From: Ettlia oleoabundans
Taxonomy: Eukaryota; Chlorophyta; Chlorophyceae; Chlamydomonadales
Assembly: GCA_019693395.1 (NCBI GenBank)
Contig: JAAMXP010006313.1
Coordinates: 1 to 16,585 of the forward strand
Reading direction: 5' to 3'
DNA: 16,585 nt
In this document: positions 9,401 through 16,585 of the stretch, piece by piece
How the letters are laid out: each line of letters starts with the position of its first letter
How positions within the stretch are numbered: the first letter of the stretch is position 1
The notes under the pieces: generated by a model
What the model was told of the DNA's origin: nothing
What the model saw: the letters and a program-made list of their open reading frames with translations, nothing else
The model's database searches: none
Program-made: the position numbers and the translations under genes

Positions 9401-12400
9401 ACTGTGTTGCCCGGTGCATTCTCGGCCTTTCGCTGGGCGGCTGTGGAGGTGCGCGCCCCCGCCAGCCAGATGGCAGCGGGCGCTTGGTGGATTGACATGG
9501 CAGCTGTGCGCTTGGTGGCTTGGATTGGTTAGGTCATCCACCTGCTCTTCACCCGTTTTCATACTACTGATACAGCTGCTTGCAGCCAACCAGGCCATCG
9601 TGCCGCGCTTCGAACAAAATATTGCTGTTGCCTCCCCCAATGACTACAGGGCGAGCCTCTGCGCCGCTACTTCTACGGTCTCTACTCCCAGAACGACCTG
9701 TCTGCCTTTGAGGCAAACATGTACCTTGCAGAGGATCGTGTGCTGTGTCTGGAGATTGTGGCACGCAAGAACAGCAAGTACTAGTGAGTCTCAGGCTATT
9801 AGGGCGTGCGTGTGGCTGCTGGGTGGACGGATGAATGGTTGGGTAGATTGGCAGTTGGATGGGTCCTCAAGTGGCTTTCCAGCCTGCATCGCTTGCTGAT
9901 GTGGTGCTGTTTACGTCCAGCCTTGCCAGCCTAGCTTCCTACTGCCAGCTTTTCCTTAACCGCACTCAACCCCTGAATCAGCCCTGCTTTTGTCCCAGTC
10001 CTCCTTGCCTTGGTCACACACTCTCTACCTTCCCTGCCCCTCCTCGCAGCCTGGAGTACATCAAGGAGGCGGTGGCGGAGGCGGATCCCGTGACTGGCTT
10101 TGCTGGCCTGATCAAGCAGCGTCGTCGTTGGCTGAACGGTACCTTCTTCGCCATGATCTACACTCTCTCCAACTGGTCCCGCATCTGGACTGAGAGCCAT
10201 CACAGGTGCATGCTTGCCCCCATGTTATTGGGTAGGGCAAGCAGGGGTCCGCCACAATGCTAAGGCGCACGTTTGCATGCAGTGCAGCTGCTGGCTGTGC
10301 TGTAACAACACCCCTCAACACCTTGCCGCTCTCAATGTACCTCTGTGTTTGGAATGCCAGCCCTAATTCTGCCTTCCAGTGCAATACAACCTACTGTGGT
10401 TTGCTGTCATTCGCCATCGCGTTTGCTTTGCAACCTGGCCCCTTGGCTAGCTAACATTGCCGTCAACCCAACCCCGTCAGTTGCGTCATTTGACTACCCT
10501 GGCATCTTTGCAGCTTCCTGCGCAAGATGGTCCTGTCCCTGGAGTTTGTGTACCTCATGATCATGACATTTGCCGGTACCTGGTTTGGCATCGGTGTGTT
10601 TTACACCATCCTCTACCAGCTCTTCCTGGCGCTGTTCAACGGCTCAACCACCCTGGAGAATGTGAGCGAATGCTGTGGCTGGAGCTGGGCCTGTGGTTTG
10701 CTTGGCGAGGGCTGCACAAGTGGCAGGGAACTGCTTTGTGAATCTGAGCTGGCATGCCCCACATCGCATCTTCTTGTACGCTCCCAATGCTGAGGCAGGC
10801 AGTGCCAGCCGTACATGTGCCACCGTGGCAACCGCCATATGATAATCTGGACAATATATTGCCTTGCGCTGTGTGTGCACTTTCCCCTGCAGATTGGCAG
10901 CATCCTTTCCATGATATATCTCTTCCTCATCATTGTCCAAGTCATAGTCAACCTTAAAAACAAGCCTGAAGCAGTGGAAAAGGTGCGCATGATCAAAAAC
11001 TCACACTGCACGGAGGTCCTTGCGCTGTTGCGGCGACAGGTCATGCACGTTTGCCCACATGCGGGCCGGCATCATCAAGCCGCCTGTTGTGGTGCCAGGG
11101 GATGCTACAGTTGAGGACGTAGTTTGGCTGATGCTTCTGCTACTGCGGCTGTCGGTGTAAGCCCACAACGCTTTCTTACCTGCCTGTTTGCCTCATTTCC
11201 ACCATCCTGCAGGTCCACCTGTTCTGTGCCGTGTATTTCATGCTCTACATGGCGGCATTTACGGGCATCACCATCTGGTGAGTGTGGTAGGAGAACGCTT
11301 GAGGCGAGCCAGCCCGTGGATAAGCGAGCCGACTCTTCTGCTCATCCTCCGGCATCAACCATCATGCCACCATCCCCATGGTGTTAGGTAGCCGCACAGC
11401 CACCCTCATCTTTCCCCCGGCTTATAGTGTTCTCCCAACCCCCCACCCCACCTGCAGGTACATGGTGGACTACTCCCTGAGCGAGATCTTTAGCTCCGTG
11501 GCGCGTCTGGGTGTGATCCTGTCCCTGGGGTCAATGCTGGTCACGGGCTTCCTGCACGGAGACATGATGGCCTTTGCGGGGGCTGGCCTGCAGTACTGGT
11601 TCATGCAGCCCATCTTCTGGAACATCCTACAGGTGGGTGGGTGGATGGCTGGCTGGCAGGCGGGATTGGGGACTGGGCCGGTGCATGGATTTTGCTGTTC
11701 TATGCTGCTGGGCAAGCAGCAGTAAGCTTGATGGAGAGCGTGGGAACATGCTGACGAGCCGACTCTCCCTTCAGCCAGATCCGGACCCTGCTTAGCTGGC
11801 GCGTTGCCATGCGCTTGGCGCTGACCTGGCACTGTCCCATGTGACCTTGCCCCCCTTGGCCCCTTGACCTGTGTAGGTGAATGCCTTCTGCAACACCGAC
11901 GATATCACGTGGGGTACCAAGAACTTGGACACCAAGCGGGACGCCACTGAAGCCAAGACGCTCATGAAGAGCGGCCTTGTGTACAACGCAAACCAGGTAG
12001 GGTCGGTGCGCCTGGCTGGACTGGACCTGCTTGGGTGCTTGTGTGGCCAGATGCAGCCGAGCAGACAAGCAGGGGCAAGGCAGAAAATGGATGGATACTG
12101 CTGTGGTGCGGAGGCGCACCCCCAGAGCATGGGTGGATTGCTTGGCCTTACCGACTCGTGGGGCTGCTCTGGCTGCTTCTGCAACCCTGCCATCCCAAGC
12201 GTCGGGGCTGCTTGTGCTGCCGCCACACGCACACGCAAACCATCATGGACACGTACGTATCCATGTGCAGACCAAGGAGAGCAAGTCTTTCTGGAAGGCG
12301 ATGATGAAGGTGCACGAGAAGCTGACCGACATCAACCAGATCAAGAGGCACAACCAGATCAAGGAGACCAAGCTCAAAGTGGGTTTGCTGGCTGGATGAA

Positions 12401-15246
12401 TGGGTGTTGGGTAAGGTTCTGGATGTCTGGTCAGCCAGTTGGGATATATGTTGTCACAAACTGACATAGTGGTGAGCTGGTTGCTTGGCAGCTATATTTG
12501 ATAAGCCAGAAGTGATCCGTTGCTTGTCTGACTAACCGTACAAGCAGCACATAGGTTGACTCACTGCTTCATCCATCTACCTTGCAGGCCTTTGCCACCT
12601 ACCTGCTCATTGCCTGGCTCACCACCAATATCATCTTCGCCCAAATCGTCAACATAGTGTCGGCGCTGGAGTGGGAGGTAAGTGGACATAGCACGGCACA
12701 CCATGACACAGCACACTTGGGGTCTGTGCTCCCCCACCTGTACTGCTACAGGCCTAGTGATCACTATGTATAAGTACAACTGCCTGCAGCATTCCTCCAG
12801 GAATTGATTTTGCGGTGAGCCACCCGGCCCTGTCCTGCCTCCCTCCATGCAGGTGTGCACCGAAGCACCCAGCGCTGCCTATGGCAAGATTGTGAGCGGC
12901 AAAGTCAACCAGGATAACGACCTGGCGCAAGCGGTTGGGCAGATTGTGTACAGCGCACAAGCCATTGTGGAGAATGCGGCAGACAAGGTGTGGGGAAGTG
13001 GCGCAATGCAGGGGATGTTGAACAGCTGGTGGGGCCTGCGGTGCGAGTCGAGAGTTACTGCCTGAGGGGGCCAACTGAAAGCTGGGTACCAGTGGTTGAG
13101 TACAAGAGCAAGTGAATCTGCTGAACCCATCACAGCTGGTGAGGCGAGAGTATTCTGCCCTTTGCTCTGGAGCGCAGTCCTATGCGAGTATCAAGGACAT
13201 CCCTCTGCTGTCTGCCTGGCTTCCACATGCAGTATCCCTTTGGCGGTCTGCCCAACTTCCCAGAGGCTTACCCCATCCTTCTCAGCGGCAACGCGCAGTC
13301 CAACACAAGCGTGGGGGAGAGCGTCACAGGTGAGGAGGCAGCACAACACACACTGCGGTTCATTCTGCTAGGGAGGTTGTGTATCGCTTCAACACCTGGG
13401 CATTGAAGCGTGGCCGCTAAGCAACTTCCGCCTTGCACGACACGTTTGACCCATAAACCCTTGCAATCTACTCTGTTCCCACTGCAGTGCTCGCCCAGAG
13501 TGGCGAGGTCTTCAGCTCTCTGCCGTCGGCCCTACCCACCTTTGACCAGTGGCTCAACTACTCAGCGGGCGTCAACATCAACAAAACCATCGAGGTGGGT
13601 GGGTGCGTCCTCCGAACTGATGCACTCGGACGGGTGGTGCAAGTTCTGTAAATTCTCAGCCTTGTAAGAAAACGTTTTCTCTCCATTCTCTGTTGTATTT
13701 CCCATGGATGTTGTGCAAGCTGACTTTGGTGTATTCAAAATTCAACTGCTGCTGGTTTGGTCAAACCTGGCAGCTCGCATGTCGCTCCGCTGCCTGGCAT
13801 CACCTCCTCCAGCTCCTCCACACGTCTTTGGCTCCAAGTATTAGCCGCTGCTCTGCCTGTGTTTCCACCTCTTTGTGTGCAGAGCCTAAGCATGCTCAAG
13901 CTGCCGCCGCCAGTGAATGAGACGGAGGCAGCTGTGACCTGCCAGACTGAGTACGGGCGCTCCTACTACCTCACCATTCAGTTCACCTTCCTGTCCTTCC
14001 TGGTCAGCATGCAGGTGGGCGTGAAACAGGGCCCCTGCTGTTGCAAATACAGATGTGATGCATACCCGCAATGTATGAGCTGTGTGGGGGGTACAGGCTA
14101 GTGGCTCAGCCTGCTGTTCACTGCACAAGGAGCCTCACGTCAAGGCTAGCTCTGCTCCTCATGCCTCCAGCATATGCACTCTGCTGTGGCCTCTGCACCG
14201 TTACCCTACTTCCTCGTCCATCCTTTTACCTGGACAGCAAGACTCTCACCTCCTGCATGCCTCCCAGATCTTGCCCCATGCCTCAGCCATTTTGAATCCT
14301 TCAAACCCCTTCTGCTGGTTCCTGTGTGCAGGTGTTTGGCAGTGTCCTGTTCATCATAATGTACTACTGGCGCCGAATCAGCTGGCGGCTGCGGAATCGC
14401 AAGGGCAAGCAGCGCATCGCTCGGGCGGCCCGTGACGCGCTGGCCATGAAAAAGAAAAACAGCGACACTTACGACATCCACGTCAACGCGTCGGCAGCCA
14501 CCTCGATCACCGACAGGGTGAGCAGGGGGCCAAGGCCTTTCGACTACAGCTGCGTGTGGCTTTGGGGTGGGGATTGCACGAAGGAGTGGATATGGGGCCT
14601 TGCCCTTGCCCTGCTGAGAAAGCGAACGACAGGCAGAAGTGGGCCACCGAGCTGCCTGGCCAGCTGGAGGCGGCATGCCTAACCGTCGCACATGGAGTTG
14701 CATGCCTGCCAAATACCGCCGCCCTTTGGTTTCCTGCCCATCAATATTGCGATTGATTTGATTCTGCTCTCTTGCATTGGGTCATATGCTCCTTTGCAGC
14801 TGGGTGCGGGCGTGGACCCTGAGTGGCTTGCGGCGCGCACAGCTCGCACTGGCGCCAGCGATGACGGCGCCTCCGACCTTGGCTTTGACGAGTACAGCCC
14901 TCGCAGCAGCAATGCATCGCCCTCGGCACGCAGGTGGGTGGTGCAGTGGCCTGCAATGTGCTAGATGGCTGGGATGCAGCTGGCTGTGTCGTGATTCGTG
15001 TTCTGTGAATTGTGCATCGCTGCGGCGACAGCTGCGTGGCAGTGGACAGTGATGGACAGGTTGGGCTTGGCAATGTTGGCCTGGGACCACCACATGTTAT
15101 GCCGCGTTTGATGCGCTTCGGTCCTTCAGGACACAGCTACCATGAGGCGGGCACGTGACGCTATCCTGAACACACACAGTACTGCCCTGCTTCTTTGCAC
15201 CTGCTGCAGCATCCAGCGCCATGGCAGCCGGCGCATCTCCCTCTGA
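6450..15246 (+). CDS. CHS: Chitin synthase (fungal division 1-like, GT2 family), complete
   Basis: Polymerises N-acetylglucosamine from UDP-GlcNAc into chitin at a membrane, extruding the chain. Twenty-five exons give 1031 residues from ATG 6450 (G at -3) to TGA 15244-15246. Residues 1-143 are soluble. The catalytic core carries ICVTLYNED (169-177), AIIQDG (216-221), [25 protein letters not shown] (311-318), [10 protein letters not shown] (381-390), AEDRVL (421-426) and [12 protein letters not shown] (462-473). Several membrane segments follow, with the chitin-synthase motif [13 protein letters not shown] (653-665). A loop at about 751-896 carries four sequons (NTS 825, NYS 857, NKT 865, NET 881), then a last hydrophobic stretch (897-927) and a basic tail. 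The NED, DAGTKP, EDR and QRRRW order marks division 1 enzymes (Pfam Chitin_synth_1 type). All catalytic motifs look intact, and the length is close to fungal enzymes. Confidence 0.95.
7670..10205 (+). other. CHS: Chitin synthase catalytic domain (exons 4-11)
   Basis: These eight exons encode residues 144-490, the glycosyltransferase 2 core. NED is followed by the metal/UDP-binding equivalents in QDG and DAGT, the catalytic-base ED of AEDRVL, and the QRRRW acceptor/product site. Compared with typical fungal enzymes, the GGACGEI-type stretch reads GGLTGEL and the VSDGR-type stretch reads IQDGI. The Asp, Glu and QxxRW residues are retained, so activity is expected. Confidence 0.9.
10514..14517 (+). 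other. CHS: Chitin synthase membrane region and sequon-rich loop (exons 12-23)
   Basis: Hydrophobic segments visible: two in [20 protein letters not shown] plus [73 protein letters not shown] and the stretch after it; [19 protein letters not shown]; and [16 protein letters not shown] joined to [13 protein letters not shown]. Exon 17 (691-726) is a strongly charged, helix-prone connector. The loop before the final membrane segment holds all four C-terminal-half sequons I noted, consistent with an outward-facing loop. Exact topology is inferred from hydrophobicity by eye. Confidence 0.75.
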
Positions 15247-15695
15247 GACGGCGCACTCTAGCAGCCACGGCATCCCAGCAAGCTGCTTTTGCTCCCAGCA
15301 CAAACCAGGATCCCTAGGCGAAATGGTCGCCCCTTCTGAATCGTTGCCCTGCCTATTGCAATTCCACCTTAGTTTATTTTCGCTCAGACTTTCTTCCCCG
15401 ACTCTTTTTGTGTGTGCTTCCTTGTCTGTCGTGCCCAGTTGACGTGCTGCCTTGCAACAAAGGCCCTAGGCGTGGGGCAGCATATGCCCCAATGTTACTT
15501 CGTCAAATTGGAGTGACCAGTTGACTTCTTCTACTGCGTTTCTGCCGGCCCTTGCCTAGCCTGGCCTTTGCTGCCCACAATTGCAATCAATTGCATGGCA
15601 TTGGTCTTCCACTGTGGTGTAATCCGTCACCCTTCACAGTTGTGCAACAGCACTGGGTATGTTACCTCACCCCCTGGGCAGCTCAGCGCCTACAG
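15247..15695 (+). other. 3' UTR of chitin synthase and convergent intergenic DNA
   Basis: The TGA at 15244-15246 is followed by T-rich sequence and a TGTAA motif at 15618-15622, the expected chlorophyte polyadenylation signal, implying a 3' UTR of roughly 390 nt. The reading frames here are short and lack family resemblance, so I see no gene before the exon-like segment at 15696. Confidence 0.55.
15618..15622 (+). terminator. Candidate polyadenylation signal TGTAA for chitin synthase
   Basis: TGTAA is the standard chlorophyte poly(A) signal, with cleavage usually 10-25 nt downstream. This is the TGTAA I noticed on the plus strand after the stop codon. Five-base motifs occur by chance, so support is positional only. 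Confidence 0.5.
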
Positions 15696-15790
15696 GATGC
15701 TGCTGCCACCGGAACCGGCCTTGCAGTGGCTGTGGCGGAAGCTACAATTGACTTCCTGGCGCAATGCTTCGACTACCAGCTGTTGTCCCT
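15696..15790 (+). other. Orphan exon-like segment encoding an Ala-rich peptide
   Basis: A CCTACAG acceptor precedes an open stretch that ends at a strong GTGAGT donor. If not spliced, the frame stops at TGA 15792-15794. It reads DAAATGTGLAVAVAEATI followed by DFLAQCFDYQLLS. The small-residue alternation resembles the Ala-rich protein on the opposite strand (for example GNGVAVADALATALA). It may be a stray exon of a related gene, a degenerate inverted copy, an alternative 3' exon of the chitin synthase transcript, or chance. Confidence 0.3.
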
Positions 15791-15812
15791 GTGAGTGGTG
15801 GGAGGGAGAGCT

Positions 15813-15817
15813 TTACA
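15813..15817 (-). terminator. Candidate polyadenylation signal TGTAA for the Ala-rich gene
   Basis: TTACA on the plus strand gives TGTAA on the minus strand about 210 nt downstream of the stop at 16031-16029. It faces the chitin synthase signal at 15618-15622 tail to tail, which would leave under 200 bp between the two transcript ends. Confidence 0.45.
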
Positions 15818-16028
15818 GATGGGTGCCGGGGATCATTGGGCGGTAGGGTTCCAATAAGAAGAAGATGAACAGATCGGGACAGATCGCCTGAAAAACGCAT
15901 GGGTTGTATAGCAACAACATGGGGAGGTGTCTTTTGAATGGCAAAGGATCAATCTCACATCAAGCTTGAAGCATACTGATGTTTTCTGGATTGGTTGGGA
16001 TTGCAGTTCCTGGCCAGAAGAGACCTCT

Positions 16029-16546
16029 TCAGTAGCAGAAGGCAAAGGCGTCTGCTGCAGCGGAGGCAAAGCCGCCCTGCGCAGCGGTGGCGCTGGCCTG
16101 CGCCTCTGCCAGCGCCTCACAGAGCGGTGCGGGGTAGCTGGCAAAGGCCTGAGCCAGGGCTGTGGCGTAGGCGGAAGCAAAGCCTCCCCCAGTGGCCAGG
16201 GCGGTGGCCAGGGCATCGGCAACAGCCACACCGTTGCCAATGGCGGTGGCGGTGGCCTGCGGGTGAAATGGGAGAGGGGGAGGTGGGTGGGCACCCTGGT
16301 AAGCCTGGCAGTTGTAAGGCTGCTGAACAGGCACAGTGGCACCACACAGATGGCGGAGGAACCCACGTGCAGACTAGCACTTTGTGCCACTTGCACAACT
16401 GTGCTGTGTGCCAGTTACCTGTGCAAAGGCGTAGGCGGCAGCGGTGTCACCAGAAGCGTAGGCACTCGCGGCGGCCTGGGCCAGGGCTGAGCCGTACCCA
16501 GAAGCAAAGGCTGAGGCAGAAGCCTGGGCAATCGCGGTGCTGCCAC
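16029..16546 (-). CDS. Alanine-rich silk-like repeat protein, C-terminal part (5' end beyond window)
   Basis: The last two exons of a minus-strand gene are visible: 16546-16419 (starts in phase 1 after a CTGCAG acceptor, ends at a GTAACT donor) and 16256-16029 (after a CCGCAG acceptor, stop TGA 16031-16029). Together they give about 118 residues, overwhelmingly Ala, Ser, Gly and Thr with regularly spaced aromatic or Leu residues. Examples are AIAQASASAFASGYGSALAQ, AAASAYASGDTAAAYAFAQ, ATATAIGNGVAVADALATAL and GGGFASAYATALAQAFAS. Units of about 15-17 residues are broken by Gly. Only the end departs from this, with single Cys in YPAPLCEAL and a terminal FAFCY. The composition recalls spidroin-type fibrous proteins, but I assign no family. 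A secreted fibrous or wall role is a guess; signal sequence and length are unknown because upstream exons are missing. Confidence 0.75.
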
Positions 16547-16585
16547 CTGCAGGGGACAGTGGGCACGCAGTGGGTGGGTGGGTGG

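Larger units (their letters stand above)
6450..15246 (+). other. CHS: Exon map of chitin synthase (25 exons)
   Basis: Exons: 6450-6516, 6792-7042, 7341-7451, 7670-7810, 8031-8168, 8344-8423, 8619-8773, 8943-9085, 9353-9448, 9650-9783, 10050-10205, 10514-10661, 10893-10982, 11213-11277, 11458-11632, 11877-11996, 12271-12378, 12588-12677, 12853-12987, 13233-13329, 13488-13594, 13883-14014, 14332-14517, 14800-14933, 15210-15246. Total coding length is 3096 nt including the stop. All introns are GT-AG, 158-317 bp. Most junctions are phase 0, some phase 1 or 2, and every join keeps the frame. Least certain are the exon 2/3 join (before the conserved domain) and the intron at 14518-14799, which may hide one more small exon. 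Confidence 0.85.

Noticed and set aside
11105..11160. Possible extra chitin synthase exon reading [15 protein letters not shown]
   Set aside because: It needs a phase that does not match exon 13, is followed by a stop with no donor, and skipping it gives the expected VEK-VHLFC continuation into a membrane segment.
13136..13230. Possible chitin synthase exon reading [18 protein letters not shown]
   Set aside because: No good donor in phase. The acceptor at 13231-13232 gives [14 protein letters not shown] directly in phase 0, with a normal-sized preceding intron.
6450..15246. Chlorovirus insertion as the source of chitin synthase in this window
   Set aside because: Chlorovirus versions are essentially intronless, and nothing viral flanks the gene. 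An ancient transfer cannot be excluded, but the sequence does not show it.
15927..16490. 187-residue plus-strand frame opposite the Ala-rich gene, and a similar minus-strand frame at 15833-16396 in another phase
   Set aside because: Both cross the Ala-rich exons and their intron. The Ala-rich frame has clean splice sites, a periodic repeat and a stop, whereas these show no structure.
1..16585. CRISPR arrays, tRNA or rRNA genes, transposon ends
   Set aside because: No regularly spaced repeats with spacers, no cloverleaf-like segments, no rRNA-like sequence, no long terminal inverted or direct repeats and no transposase or reverse transcriptase frames were seen.

Overview
The window looks like nuclear DNA of a green alga, most likely a trebouxiophyte-type chlorophyte, but I cannot name the species. 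The support is moderately GC-rich DNA, very intron-dense genes with introns of roughly 80-320 bp, GTGAG-type donors and CTGCAG-type acceptors, and TGTAA motifs (the usual chlorophyte polyadenylation signal) downstream of the stop codons. Proline-rich (PPSPP) linkers typical of algal wall proteins are also present. I see no bacterial operon structure, tRNA, rRNA, CRISPR array or transposon.

There are three spliced genes. (1) The minus strand from 5994 to beyond the left edge carries a secreted or membrane-anchored modular protein. I resolved 18 exons (about 839 residues, incomplete): an N-terminal signal or anchor segment, a Gly/Ala/Thr-rich stalk, then two copies of a 'proline linker plus right-handed beta-helix' module. 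The helix modules carry FxxN and GGA[IV] repeats like those of chlamydial polymorphic membrane proteins. A third proline linker and an unidentified Cys-containing module follow. (2) The plus strand from 6450 to 15246 carries a complete chitin synthase of the fungal division 1 type, assembled here as 25 exons giving an uninterrupted 1031-residue frame with all hallmark motifs. (3) The minus strand from about 16546 down to 16029 carries the last two exons of an alanine-rich, low-complexity, silk-like repeat protein whose 5' part lies outside the window.

Genes 1 and 2 are divergent and separated by only about 455 bp, so they may share a promoter region. Genes 2 and 3 converge, with their candidate TGTAA signals about 190 bp apart. 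An extra plus-strand exon-like segment lies between those signals (15696-15790).

A chitin synthase, a proline-rich beta-helix surface glycoprotein and an Ala-rich repeat protein side by side suggest a small cell-surface or cell-wall cluster. That functional link is inference. Exon boundaries were set by hand from splice consensus and phase consistency. They are internally consistent across all 43 chitin synthase and beta-helix exons and the two repeat-protein exons, but have not been checked against transcripts.
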